Source: Roseateles_B sp041905785 | Lineage (GTDB): Bacteria > Pseudomonadota > Gammaproteobacteria > Burkholderiales > Burkholderiaceae_C | Assembly: GCA_041905785.1 (NCBI GenBank) | Contig: JAYRKJ010000002.1 | Coordinates: forward strand, 1-64,000 | Length of the DNA stretch: 64,000 bases | Direction: 5' to 3' | Part shown: one piece after another, positions 50,007 through 60,646 of the stretch | How the letters are laid out: each line of letters begins with the position of its first letter | Position numbering within the stretch: position 1 is the first letter of the stretch | The notes under the pieces: generated by a model | Database searches by the model: none | Seen by the model: only the letters and a program-made list of their open reading frames with translations | What the model was told of the DNA's origin: nothing | Translations under genes and position numbers: made by a program

Positions 50007-50963
50007 ATGAACGATTTCATTCTCCATCACGAACTTTCCTTGGACGGCGTGCCAGCCTATGGCTTCGGCCGATGCGAATGCCGAGGCTGCGCGCCGCAGC
50101 AACCCGCGCGGCGCCTGTTCACCGGCCTGCTGGGCCTGGGTGCCTTGGGGGCGGCTGCGCCTGCCCTGGCGCGGGAAGGCGTGGAGGTGGGCGAGAAGAG
50201 CTGGGCCACCAAGCTGGTCCCCGCGGAGCAGGTGGAAGCCGCCGCGGCCCAGCAGTACACCCAGACGATGCGCCAGGCGGGTCAGCAGCGGGCACTTGCG
50301 CCTGCCAACCACCCGCAGGTGATCCGGCTGCGGGCCATCGCCCAGCGCATCATCCCCTTCGCCCTGCCCTGGAACCCCCGGGCGCAGGACTGGAAATGGG
50401 AAGTCAACCTGATCGGCAGCGCCCAGCTCAACGCCTACTGCATGCCGGGCGGCAAGATCGCCTTCTATTACGGCATCCTGGAGAAGCTGCAGCTCAGCGA
50501 CGACGAGGTGGCCATGATCATGGGCCATGAGGTGGCCCACGCCTTGCGCGAGCATGCACGCGAACGCATGGGTAAGGGGGCAGCCACGCGCCTGGGTGCG
50601 GGTCTGCTCTCGGGATTGCTGGGCCTGGGCAACACCGGTGACGCCCTGCTGAACATGGGCGGCCAGCTGCTGACCCTCAAGTTCAGCCGCGAGGACGAGA
50701 CCGAGGCCGACCTGGTCGGCATGGAGCTGGCCGCCCGCGCGGGCTACAACCCGGCCGCCGGCATCAGCCTCTGGGAAAAAATGGGTCAGGCCGCCAAGGG
50801 CGCGCCGCCGCAATGGCTGTCCACGCACCCGGCTGGCAACACCCGCATCAAGGACATCGAGGCCAATCTGCCCAAGGTCCAGGGCCTGTATGACAAGGCG
50901 CCCAAGCCCACGCAGCGCTTCGAGCCGGCGCCGCCGCTCAAGAGCCGCAGCAGCGGCAACTGA
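50007..50963 (+). CDS. M48 family metallopeptidase with cysteine-rich N-terminus and Tat-like signal
   Basis: A 318-residue zinc protease: zinc motif H174-E-V-A-H178 and downstream ligand Glu in SREDETEADLVGMEL, with the C-terminal STHPAGNTRI typical of periplasmic M48 enzymes (BepA/LoiP-like). The N-terminus is odd: about 22 residues, then a CECRGC cluster (23-28), then RR with a hydrophobic stretch (about 35-57, RRLFTGLLGLGALGAAAPALA split by eye) that looks like a twin-arginine or Sec signal. Export probably occurs at that second element. The first ATG with the CEC cluster is supported by the frame but lacks a good ribosome binding site. Likely envelope protein quality control. Confidence 0.9.
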   Translation: MNDFILHHELSLDGVPAYGFGRCECRGCAPQQPARRLFTGLLGLGALGAAAPALAREGVEVGEKSWATKLVPAEQVEAAAAQQYTQTMRQAGQQRALAPANHPQVIRLRAIAQRIIPFALPWNPRAQDWKWEVNLIGSAQLNAYCMPGGKIAFYYGILEKLQLSDDEVAMIMGHEVAHALREHARERMGKGAATRLGAGLLSGLLGLGNTGDALLNMGGQLLTLKFSREDETEADLVGMELAARAGYNPAAGISLWEKMGQAAKGAPPQWLSTHPAGNTRIKDIEANLPKVQGLYDKAPKPTQRFEPAPPLKSRSSGN

Positions 50964-50969
50964 GCCCGC

Positions 50970-51629
50970 TCACCAGCGCGAGGGCAGGGTCCTCAGCCTT
51001 TCATAACGGCCGCGTTCCGACCGGACCAGATAGCCGCCCAGCTCCAGGTCCTTGATCAGCTTGGAGATCATCTCTCGCGAGCAACCCAGCCGCTGGGCCA
51101 TGGCTTGGTGGGTCAGTCGCTGGCGGGCAAGGGCAGGGTCCTCCAGCAGGTGCTTGAGCCGGCCATAGACATCGTTCAAGGCCAGCTGCTTGGTGGACAG
51201 CGTGGCCGCGCGTGCCCGCTGGATGACCTTGGCGATCAGCTCCAGCGCGAACTCGGGTTCGGCACGGATGTGCTCCAGCAGGCTGGCGCGGGTCAGCATC
51301 ACACAGCGGCAGGGTGATTCGGTGATGACACTGGCGCTGCGCGGACCACCGTCCAGGCTCATTTCGCCGACATACTCACCGGCGCCATAGACGCCATAGG
51401 TGATCTCGCGGCCACGGTGGTCGCAGCTGAAGACGCGCAGCTGCCCGCTGAGCACCAGGTAGAGGCTGTCGCCCTGGCTGCCCTCTTCGATCAGCAGCGT
51501 GCCCTTGCGGTAGCTGCGCTCGACGCCGCGGGCCGCCAATCGCTGCAGCAGCGCTGGCAGGCCCGGCCAGTCGGGCGCGGGCGGATCCTGAGGGGGGACG
51601 GGAGCAGCGGGACTCATCGAACGATTCAC
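50970..51629 (-). CDS. Crp/Fnr family transcriptional regulator
   Basis: A 219-residue regulator with a cyclic-nucleotide-binding domain (LIEEGSQGDSLYLVLSGQLRVF, about 46-67; GEYVGEMSLDGGPRSASVI, about 87-105) and a C-terminal winged helix (HQAMAQRLGCSREMISKLIKDLE, about 174-196). The RSAS motif and adjacent Glu fit a real cNMP pocket; no Fnr-type cysteines are present. It converges with the M48 gene. The heptamer repeat array lies upstream of its start, with about 120 nt between. Confidence 0.92.
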   Translation of the reverse strand: MNRSMSPAAPVPPQDPPAPDWPGLPALLQRLAARGVERSYRKGTLLIEEGSQGDSLYLVLSGQLRVFSCDHRGREITYGVYGAGEYVGEMSLDGGPRSASVITESPCRCVMLTRASLLEHIRAEPEFALELIAKVIQRARAATLSTKQLALNDVYGRLKHLLEDPALARQRLTHQAMAQRLGCSREMISKLIKDLELGGYLVRSERGRYERLRTLPSRW

Positions 51630-51749
51630 ACGCGGCGCGGGCGCGGACCCGCGATGCGAATCATGTTAGCGCGGGCGGTGCCACCAAGGGGCCGTCATTG
51701 CGTGCCCAGCGGAGGGCTGTCCCGTGTTGGGATGGCAGGCGCCGGAGGC

Positions 51750-51956
51750 GCACGGGGAACGAAGCACCGGGAACGAAGGACGGAGCACGAAGCACGGAGC
51801 ACGGAGCACGAAGCACGAAGCACGAAGCACGAAGCACGAAGCACGAAGCACGAAGCACGAAGCGCGGGGCACGGGGCACGGGGCACGGGGCACGGGGCAC
51901 GGGGCACGGGGCACGGGGCACGGGGCAACGGGGCAACTGGGCAACTGGGCAACGGG
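51750..51956. repeat. 7-bp tandem-repeat array (25 units) turning into four 8-bp units
   Basis: In strict 7-bp phase: degenerate units (GCACGGG, GAACGAA, GCACCGG...) at 51750-51784, then mainly GCACGAA (51785-51861), then GCACGGG (51862-51924). From 51925 the unit becomes 8 bp: GCAACGGG, GCAACTGG, GCAACTGG, GCAACGGG. Because 7 is not a multiple of 3 and no unit makes a stop, long frames stay open on both strands; I regard these as artefacts. Comparable heptamer arrays (STRR) are known from cyanobacteria. Copy number is likely variable. Confidence 0.92.
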
Positions 51957-52059
51957 CGAAGCCAATGCCAGGCGGCCCGCGGCAGGGCCGGCCGCGGCCT
52001 CCGCGATGCAAATGATGGCTGTGGCCTGGTCCTTGCGTTGCCGGCTGCCCGGCTGTCGC

Positions 52060-52785
52060 TCAGGCCAGGTCCATGCGCAAGGCGGACATCAGCGGGGGCA
52101 GCACCGCCAGCTGGCGCATCAGCTCGCCGATGCTTTGGGCGCCCGATTTGGCGCGAATGCTCTGAATCTGAGTGCGTACCGTCGAAATGGCCACGCCTTG
52201 CTGCTCAGCCACCTTGTTGGGGCGGGCGCCCTCGCTCAGGAGTTTGAGCACCTCGGTCTCGGTGGGTGTCAGCCCATAGCGCAGGGCAAACCACTGGGCG
52301 GCCAGATCCGCGCACAGCTGCCGGCGCTCCAGCACCAGCAGCACGGCGGCCTGCTCCACATTGCGGTTCAGCGGCACCACGACGACGTTGACCCGTTCCG
52401 TGCCTTCGCCCAGGCGCAGCAGGCAGCGCCGGCCTTCGTGCTCGGCCTTGCCCAGCGCTTCGAACAGCGGGGCGCTGTCCGTCTCAAGCCGGGTGCGCAA
52501 CTGGCCCCCCTGCACCTGCAGCGGGAAGCTGGCGACCAGCGCACGGCGCGCGGCGTGGTTGGTGTAGAGCAGCTGCCCAGTGCCGCTGACCAGCAGCACG
52601 CCGTAATCCAGCTCCTCCAGCACCAGATTCAGCCAGTGCGTGCTGAGCGAGACGGCGCGCCGCCGCTCCTGGGGCACGCTGCGCGGCAGGGGTTGCCGCA
52701 GCTCGTGCAGCACCTGGTCGGCGACGCGCAGGGCTCCCGCGCGCGACACCGCAGCCGAATCCATCGACGCATTGATTGACCACAT
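52060..52785 (-). CDS. LuxR-type HTH regulator
   Basis: A 241-residue regulator. The C-terminal LuxR HTH (LTPTETEVLKLLSEG ... VAISTVRTQIQSIRAKSG, about 175-225) is clear. The N-terminal part (about 40-160) looks like a PAS-type sensor (VLEELDYGVLLVSGTGQLLYTN). I chose the ATG at 52785 because AGGGAG lies 6 nt ahead; an ATG two codons upstream has no spacing. No receiver domain is present, so it is not a classical response regulator. It is separated from the exporter operon by about 490 nt of shared upstream region and could act on it, but that operon has its own regulator. Confidence 0.85.
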   Translation of the reverse strand: MWSINASMDSAAVSRAGALRVADQVLHELRQPLPRSVPQERRRAVSLSTHWLNLVLEELDYGVLLVSGTGQLLYTNHAARRALVASFPLQVQGGQLRTRLETDSAPLFEALGKAEHEGRRCLLRLGEGTERVNVVVVPLNRNVEQAAVLLVLERRQLCADLAAQWFALRYGLTPTETEVLKLLSEGARPNKVAEQQGVAISTVRTQIQSIRAKSGAQSIGELMRQLAVLPPLMSALRMDLA

Positions 52786-53097
52786 GTTCATCTCCCTGAT
52801 GTGGCGGAGTCGCATGCGGCGCTCCGCCTGTTTGACGGTATCGGACGGACCACAGCCAGTGCCAGGCCGCGTGCCGATCGCGGACATGGCGCAGACCTCG
52901 CGCCCGCCGCCGCGGAGATGACAGACTCCGCAGCGAAGGCCATAGCCTAGGAGCGCGCTCCCGGCGCTGGGGGTGAATCTTCGAAAGCTGGAATGTGAGG
53001 AATTCACCAGCCTTTTCAGGGCCGCGTGGGCGGTGTGCTCCGGGCCGCCAGCGGGGCGCCCTAGCCCGGCCCCAGTTTTGCGCTTGTCGCGCGTCCT

Positions 53098-53137
53098 TGT
53101 CCGCCTGTCCGCCTGTCCGCCTGTCCGCCTGTCCGGC
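53098..53137. repeat. Tandem 8-bp repeat TGTCCGCC
   Basis: Four perfect units from 53098 to 53129 and a fifth with one change (TGTCCGGC). The unit contains TGTCCGC, the half-site of the palindrome at 53150-53163. Confidence 0.85.
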
Positions 53138-53149
53138 CGGCCGTCCGCA

Positions 53150-53163
53150 GTGTCCGCGGACAC
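53150..53163. promoter_or_regulatory. Perfect 14-bp palindrome, candidate enhancer site
   Basis: GTGTCCGCGGACAC, 66 nt upstream of the sigma-54 -24 box, a usual distance for an NtrC-family activator site. Its half-site recurs in the adjacent 8-bp repeats. Confidence 0.55.
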
Positions 53164-53228
53164 CGGCCTTCGCCAGGCGCTGCGATGTAAGTGACTGATG
53201 CGTAATGATTTTCCGAATTGCCTCGCCT

Positions 53229-53244
53229 TGGCATGAGGCTTGCA
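53229..53244 (+). promoter_or_regulatory. Sigma-54 (-24/-12) promoter of the exporter operon
   Basis: TGGCATGAGGCTTGCA: GG of the -24 box and GC of the -12 box are separated by 10 nt, the obligatory spacing, and only the C to T change departs from TGGCAC-N5-TTGC. Transcription would start near 53256, giving a leader of about 23 nt before the ATG at 53279. A GAFTGA-bearing sigma-54 activator is encoded in the same operon. Confidence 0.8.
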
Positions 53245-53278
53245 TGAGAAGGGCATCGTTGCCTACTTACTGTCCACC

Positions 53279-54550
53279 ATGATTCGAGATACCTCTGCCC
53301 AGGACCGCCCCATTGCCCGGTCAGGCCCATCCAGCCGCCGCTGGCTCTTGGGAGGCCTGGGCCTGTTGACCGTGCTGGGCGCGGGCCTGGCCTGGCCCAG
53401 GCTGCAGCAGGGCCTGGGTGGCGCCGCCTCGGTGAGCCAGGCCCGCCTGACGCTTGCCGAAGTGAAGATCGGCCCCCTGGTTCGCGATGTGGCGGGCGAG
53501 GGCAAGGTGGTCGCCGCGGTCAGCCCCACGCTCTATGCGGGCAACGCGGGCGTGGTCAGCGTGAAGGTGCAGGCGGGGGACCAGGTCCGCAAGGGTCAGG
53601 TCTTGCTGCAGTTGCAGAGCCCCGAGCTGATGGCCCGCCTGGGCCAGGAGCGCTCCAACGCGGACGCGCTGCGCAGCGAGCTCCTGCGCGCCGAGGCGGA
53701 CGCCCGCCAGCAGCGCGCCCAGGCCCAGAGCAATCTGGAGACCGCTCAGCTGGTCCGCCGCACCGCGCAGAACGACCTCGCCCGCCAGGAGCAGGCCTTC
53801 AAGGCCGGCGCCACGGCCAGCATGCAGGTCGACCAGGCCCGTGACGCCCTGGCCAAGGCGGAGATCGCGCTGAAGCAGGCCCGCGAACTGCTGGACCTCA
53901 AGGACGACGCCACCCGCTTCGAGCTGCAGGCCAAGCGCCAGGCGCATGAGCGCCAGCAGCTGGTGGTGGCCGAGCTCAGCCGCCAGGAAGAGGAGCTCAA
54001 GGTGCGCTCGCCTGTCGATGGCCAGGTCGGGCAGCTCTTCGTCACCGAGCGCATGAGCGTGGCCAAGGACGCCAAGCTGCTGACCGTCGTGGACCTGTCC
54101 GCCCTGGAGGTGCAGATGCAGGTGGCCGAGAGCTTCGCCCGCGAGCTGCAGCCCGGCATGCCCGGCGAGATCCGCGGCCCCAGCCAGAGCTGGAAAGGCG
54201 TGCTGAGCTCGGTCTCGCCCGAGGTGGTGAACAACGAGGTCGCTGCCCGGCTGCGTTTCGAGGGCACCCAGCCCGAGCAGCTGCGCCAGAACCAACGCCT
54301 CTCAGTGCGTGTGCTGCTGGACCGCCGCGAGCAGGTGCTGCAGGTGGCGCGCGGCGCCTTCGTCGACGAAGGTGGTGGTCGCTTCTGCTACGTGGCGCAG
54401 GGCAATGAGGCCGTGCGCCGCCCCATCCGGCTGGGCGCGCAAAGCCTGGCCCAGGTCGAGGTGCTGGACGGGCTCAAGCCCGGCGAGCGTGTGGTCGTCA
54501 ACGGTGCCGAGCACTTCAAGGGTGCCGAGCGCGTCACCCTCAGCCCCTGA
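53279..54550 (+). CDS. HlyD/MacA-type periplasmic adaptor
   Basis: A 423-residue membrane-fusion protein: one N-terminal helix (about 22-40), a lipoyl/barrel-sandwich half (GVVSVKVQAGDQVRKGQVLLQL, about 85-106, split by eye), a long alpha-hairpin (about 110-245), the second lipoyl half (VRSPVDGQVGQLFV) and a beta-barrel domain. It would link the inner-membrane ABC exporter to the TolC protein encoded two genes on. First gene of the operon behind the sigma-54 promoter. No efficient ribosome binding site is evident. Contains one 15-mer copy. Confidence 0.9.
   Translation: MIRDTSAQDRPIARSGPSSRRWLLGGLGLLTVLGAGLAWPRLQQGLGGAASVSQARLTLAEVKIGPLVRDVAGEGKVVAAVSPTLYAGNAGVVSVKVQAGDQVRKGQVLLQLQSPELMARLGQERSNADALRSELLRAEADARQQRAQAQSNLETAQLVRRTAQNDLARQEQAFKAGATASMQVDQARDALAKAEIALKQARELLDLKDDATRFELQAKRQAHERQQLVVAELSRQEEELKVRSPVDGQVGQLFVTERMSVAKDAKLLTVVDLSALEVQMQVAESFARELQPGMPGEIRGPSQSWKGVLSSVSPEVVNNEVAARLRFEGTQPEQLRQNQRLSVRVLLDRREQVLQVARGAFVDEGGGRFCYVAQGNEAVRRPIRLGAQSLAQVEVLDGLKPGERVVVNGAEHFKGAERVTLSP
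53592..53606 (+). repeat. Exact copy of 15-mer AGGGTCAGGTCTTGC
   Basis: Fifth exact copy; sense strand of the adaptor gene, encoding part of KGQVLL. Confidence 0.9.
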
Positions 54551-54592
54551 ACCCCTCCATTCGAATTCCAGGGACCAAGAAAGGATTTCCCC

Positions 54593-55321
<729 letters not shown>

Positions 55322-55330
55322 GGGCGGTTC

Positions 55331-56638
55331 ATGCAGCGACGTTTCCCTTCCCTGATGCGCTGGCGCCCTCCGGCCCTGTGCCTTGCCCTGCTGGCCCTGC
55401 TCGGCACGGCCCGCGCCGACGATTTGCTCGGCATCTATGCCCAGGCCCGCGCCGCCGACCCGGTGCTGGCCCAGGCCCGCGCCCAGCGCGGTGTGCAGGC
55501 CGAGCTGCTCGTCCAGAGCCGCGCGCCCCTTTTGCCGCAGTGGTCCCTGAGCGCCGATGAGGAGCGCAGCGAGGGCCAGCGCAGCCGCCGCAGCGCCAGC
55601 CACCTCAGCCAGGTTCTGGTGGACCTGAGCCAGCTGCGCAGCCTGGATGCCGCCCAGGCCCGGCTGGACGCCGAGGATGCCCGCCTGCGCGCCGCCGAGC
55701 AGCAGCTCTGCGCCCGCGTGGCCCAGGCCTATTTCCAGGTGCTGTCTGCGCAGTCGGCCCTGGAGACGGCCGAGGCCAACGAGGCGGCCTTCGCCCAGCA
55801 GGTGTCCCAGGCGCAGACGCGCTACGAAGCGGGCCTCTCGGCCCTGGTCGATGTCGAGCAGGCGCGGGCCTACCATGGCCTCTCGCGCGGCCAGACGCAG
55901 CAGGCCCGGCAGCAGCTGGCCGATGCGCGCCAGGCCCTGGCCGAGATCACCGGCCAGCTGCCGGGCCCGCTGCAGGCCCTGAGCAGCCAGCTGCCCACGC
56001 CGGCGCTGCAGCCGGAGGATGCCGAGGCCTGGGTGGCTCGCGCCCTGAGCCAGCAGCCCTTGCTGCAGGCGGCGCAGGGCAGCCTGCGGGCCAGCGAGCG
56101 CCGCATCGACGCGGCCCATGCCGGCCACCTGCCCACGCTGAGCCTGGGCCTGGACAGCCAGCGCCGCAGCGGCTTCGGCGTCCCTGCAGCGGATGCCGGC
56201 CGCAGGGTCAACACCGTCGCCGTGCGCCTGAGCATTCCGCTCTTCGCGGGCGGCGCCACCCAGTCCCAGCAGCGCCAGGCCGTGCATGAGCGCGACCAGC
56301 AGCGCGAACAGCTGGAGGCCACCCGCCGCGCCCTGGTGCGCGAGACGCAGGCCCAGGTGCTGGCGGTCAAGCTGGGCATCGAGCAGGTGGCCAGCAGCGC
56401 CGCCGCCGTGCAGGCCGCCGAGCGCGCCCTGGCCGCCACCCGTGCGGGCCAGGCCCTGGGCACCCGCTCCATGACCGACCTGCTGCTGGCCATCCAGACC
56501 CATGCCCAGGCCCGCAATGCCCACGCCCAGGCCCGCCACGCCTATGTGCTGGCGACGCTGCAGCTGCAAGCCGCCGTCGGGCAACTGGGTGAGGCCGAAC
56601 TCGCCCGCGTGAATCAACTCCTGCAAGGAGCAAGCTGA
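55331..56638 (+). CDS. TolC family outer-membrane efflux protein
   Basis: A 435-residue OEP-family protein with a signal (about 1-31, ending GTARA), then two repeats of long helices and strands; YAQARAADPVLAQARAQRG at the mature start and YEAGLSALVDVEQAR (about 170-184) are typical TolC-repeat segments. It would form the outer-membrane channel of the exporter. Its stop codon overlaps the next start by one base (TGATG). Confidence 0.92.
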   Translation: MQRRFPSLMRWRPPALCLALLALLGTARADDLLGIYAQARAADPVLAQARAQRGVQAELLVQSRAPLLPQWSLSADEERSEGQRSRRSASHLSQVLVDLSQLRSLDAAQARLDAEDARLRAAEQQLCARVAQAYFQVLSAQSALETAEANEAAFAQQVSQAQTRYEAGLSALVDVEQARAYHGLSRGQTQQARQQLADARQALAEITGQLPGPLQALSSQLPTPALQPEDAEAWVARALSQQPLLQAAQGSLRASERRIDAAHAGHLPTLSLGLDSQRRSGFGVPAADAGRRVNTVAVRLSIPLFAGGATQSQQRQAVHERDQQREQLEATRRALVRETQAQVLAVKLGIEQVASSAAAVQAAERALAATRAGQALGTRSMTDLLLAIQTHAQARNAHAQARHAYVLATLQLQAAVGQLGEAELARVNQLLQGAS

Positions 56639-57942
56639 TGTTTGCCTATTACATCGAACTGGCCCTGCGCAGCTTCAGGCGCAGCCGCGGCCTGACCGCG
56701 CTGATGCTGCTGACCATCGCCATCGGCGTGGCGGCCTGCATGACCACGCTGACCATCTTCCATGTGCTCTCGCGCGACCCCATCCCGCACAAGAGCGATC
56801 GCCTTTTCAACGTGCAGCTGGATGCCGGGCGCATGCGCGACGGCTTTGTGCCGGGTGGCGAGCCCATCTACCAGCTGACCCGCTTCGATGCCGAGGCCCT
56901 TCTGCGCGAAGCCCGCGCCAAGCGTCAGGTGATGATGACGGGCGGCGGCGTGGCGGTGTCGCCGCCCGATGGCAAGGAGCGCCCCTTCCTGGCCACCGGA
57001 CGCTGGGCCAGCAGCGACTTCTTCGCCATGTTTGAGGCGCCCTTTCAGTACGGCAGCGGCTGGAGCCGCGAGGACGACGCCGGCGAGGCCCGCGTGGTGG
57101 TGCTCTCGCGCCGGCTCAACGACCGCCTTTTCGGTGGCGCAGACAGCCGTGGCAAGACGCTGCGCCTGCGTGACAAGGAACTGCGCATCATCGGCGTGCT
57201 GGACCACTGGCGCCCCGTGCCGCACTACTTCGACATCAGCCTGGGCGCCTATGCCGAGACGGCCGAGCTCTTCGCGCCGCTGTCCACCGCCATCGCCCTG
57301 AAGTTCGGCAGCTCGGGCAATGTGAACTGCTGGGGCAACGTCAACGGCGACATGCGCGTGCTGCAGGCGCCCTGCTCCTGGCTGCAATACTGGGTGGAAC
57401 TGGAACAGCCCGCCGACGCTCCCGCGTACAAGGCCTATCTCGAGCAGTACTCCGACCTGCAGCGTCAGGCTGGCCGCTACGAGCGTCCCACCAACGTCCG
57501 CCTGCGTTCCGTGATGGACTGGCTGCAGTCCCAGCAGGTGGTGCCCAATGACGTCGGCCTGCAGCTGTGGCTGTCCTTCGGCTTCCTGGTCGTGTGCCTG
57601 GTCAACACGGTGGGCCTGCAGCTGGCCAAGGCGCTGCGCCGCTCGGGCGAAATCGGCGTGCGGCGCGCCCTCGGGGCACCGCGCAGGCAGATCTTCCTGC
57701 AGTTCCTGGTCGAAGCCGGCAGCCTGGGCCTGGCTGGCGGCGTGCTGGGTCTGGGCCTGACCGGCCTGGGCATCTGGGCCGTGCGTCATGGCAGCAGCGA
57801 CTACGCCGCGACCGTGCAGCTGGATTTGCGCATGCTCGTCACGACCCTGGGCGTGGCCCTGATGGCCAGCGTTCTGGCCGGCCTGCTGCCCGCCTGGCGG
57901 GCCTGCCAAGTGCAGCCCGCCCTGCAACTCAAGACCCAATGA
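56638..57942 (+). CDS. FtsX/MacB-type ABC permease 1
   Basis: A 434-residue permease: helix 1 (about 17-40, LTALMLLTIAIGVAACMTTL), a large periplasmic MacB_PCD domain (about 42-295) and three C-terminal helices (about 310-420) with the FtsX-like ALRRSGEIGVRRALGAPRRQIF. Its sequence is only distantly like permease 2, so the exporter is probably a heterodimer. Coupled to the tolC-like gene by start/stop overlap. Confidence 0.92.
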   Translation: MFAYYIELALRSFRRSRGLTALMLLTIAIGVAACMTTLTIFHVLSRDPIPHKSDRLFNVQLDAGRMRDGFVPGGEPIYQLTRFDAEALLREARAKRQVMMTGGGVAVSPPDGKERPFLATGRWASSDFFAMFEAPFQYGSGWSREDDAGEARVVVLSRRLNDRLFGGADSRGKTLRLRDKELRIIGVLDHWRPVPHYFDISLGAYAETAELFAPLSTAIALKFGSSGNVNCWGNVNGDMRVLQAPCSWLQYWVELEQPADAPAYKAYLEQYSDLQRQAGRYERPTNVRLRSVMDWLQSQQVVPNDVGLQLWLSFGFLVVCLVNTVGLQLAKALRRSGEIGVRRALGAPRRQIFLQFLVEAGSLGLAGGVLGLGLTGLGIWAVRHGSSDYAATVQLDLRMLVTTLGVALMASVLAGLLPAWRACQVQPALQLKTQ

Positions 57943-57955
57943 GGAGCCTTCCGTC

Positions 57956-59170
57956 ATGGAACTGATGCCCATTCTGGCGACTCTGAAGCGCCACAAAACC
58001 GCCGCCGGCCTCATCGTGCTGCAGGTGGCTCTGACCTGCACCATCGTCTGCAACGCCCTGTTCCTGATCAGCCAGCGGCTGGAGCGCATCCAGGAACCCA
58101 GCGGCATGGCTGACGAGGAACTCATCACCCTGCGCATGTCGGGCGTGACGCCCAACGAGAACCCGCAGGCCCAGACCGAGGTGGACCTGGTCGCGCTGCG
58201 CCAGCTGCCAGGCGTCAAGGGCGTCACCCTGATGAACCAGGTGCCCTACGGCCCGCAGTTCTCGGTGAGCGGGCTGCGCCACAGCGATGACGAGAAGGCC
58301 CAGGGCACCGGCGTGCCGGAGTACCGCGTCGGCGAGGGCGGACTGGCCCTGCTGGGTCTGCGCCTGGTCGAAGGGCGGGACTTCATGCCCGAGGAGTTCC
58401 GCGACGGCAAGACCTATGACGAGGAGGATGGCGTCAACATTCCCGCCCTTATCGTCAGCCGCGTCACGGCCCGGCGCCTCTTCCCCGAGGGCTCGGCCCT
58501 GGGCCAGAAGGTCTGGGGCGTGGGGTCCGGTCCCAGCACCATCGTCGGGGTGGTGGATCGCATGATCTCGCCCCACCCCGGCGGTGCCAACGAGGATGCC
58601 CTGGCCATGATCCTGCCGCTCAGGCAGAGCTTCCAGCGGGCCGAGTATGTGCTGCGCGTCGACGCTGCCCAGCGCGACGCCACGCTGAAGGCCGCGGGCG
58701 AGACCCTGGGTCGCGTGGGGCCGGCCCGCATCCTGCGCGGCAGCACCACCTGGGCCGATGCGCGGGCCCGCTACTACGCCCAGGACCGCAGCATGATCGG
58801 CCTGCTGATCGGCGTCTGCCTCGCCCTGCTGGTGGTGACCGCCTTCGGCATCGTTGGCCTGGCCAGCTTCTGGGTGCAGCAGCGCACCCGCATGATCGGC
58901 ACGCGCCGTGCGTTGGGCGCCACGCGCGGGCAGATCCTGCGCTACTTCCAGGCCGAGAACTTCCTGCTCAGTAGCGCGGGCATCGTGCTGGGCTTGCTGG
59001 GAGCGGCCGGCCTGAGCAGCGTGCTGGTGCACCAGTACGAGCTGCCGGGCCTGCCCTGGCACTACCTGCCTGCCGGTGCCTCCGCACTGTGGCTGCTGGG
59101 CCAGCTCGCCGTGCTGGGGCCGGCGCGCCGCGCCGCGGCCCTGCCGCCGGTGGCTGCGTTGCGCAGCTGA
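57956..59170 (+). CDS. FtsX/MacB-type ABC permease 2
   Basis: A 404-residue permease with the same architecture as permease 1: first helix (about 17-38), periplasmic domain (about 40-275), three C-terminal helices, and TRMIGTRRALGATRGQILRYFQ (about 317-338, split by eye). GAGGAG lies 8 nt before the ATG. Together with the ATPase dimer it forms a mechanotransmission-type exporter resembling MacB split into two polypeptides without fused ATPase. The substrate is unknown; peptides, lipopeptides or siderophores are usual for this class. Confidence 0.92.
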   Translation: MELMPILATLKRHKTAAGLIVLQVALTCTIVCNALFLISQRLERIQEPSGMADEELITLRMSGVTPNENPQAQTEVDLVALRQLPGVKGVTLMNQVPYGPQFSVSGLRHSDDEKAQGTGVPEYRVGEGGLALLGLRLVEGRDFMPEEFRDGKTYDEEDGVNIPALIVSRVTARRLFPEGSALGQKVWGVGSGPSTIVGVVDRMISPHPGGANEDALAMILPLRQSFQRAEYVLRVDAAQRDATLKAAGETLGRVGPARILRGSTTWADARARYYAQDRSMIGLLIGVCLALLVVTAFGIVGLASFWVQQRTRMIGTRRALGATRGQILRYFQAENFLLSSAGIVLGLLGAAGLSSVLVHQYELPGLPWHYLPAGASALWLLGQLAVLGPARRAAALPPVAALRS

Positions 59171-59261
59171 GGATGCGGCCCAAGGCGGCCGGCTTCCGAG
59201 GGATGATCCGGCCCCGCGCGCCTCTGCTGCGGGGCCGTCTGCTTGCTATTCTCGCCCCCTC

Positions 59262-60644
<1,383 letters not shown>

Positions 60645-60646
60645 GC

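Larger units (their letters stand above)
52786..53278. other. Regulatory region between luxR-type gene and exporter operon
   Basis: No gene supported. It holds an 8-bp tandem repeat (53098-53137), a perfect 14-bp palindrome (53150-53163) and a sigma-54 promoter (53229-53244), described separately. The part nearest the LuxR-type gene has no feature that I can name. Confidence 0.5.

Noticed and set aside
51417..52779. Repeat-containing open frames on both strands through the heptamer array
   Set aside because: The 7-bp unit has no stop in any frame, so openness carries no information; no ribosome binding site or family is visible, and frames run antisense into real regulators.
51750..53137. 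Tandem repeats as a possible CRISPR array
   Set aside because: Units of 7-8 bp follow directly without unique spacers and there are no cas genes.
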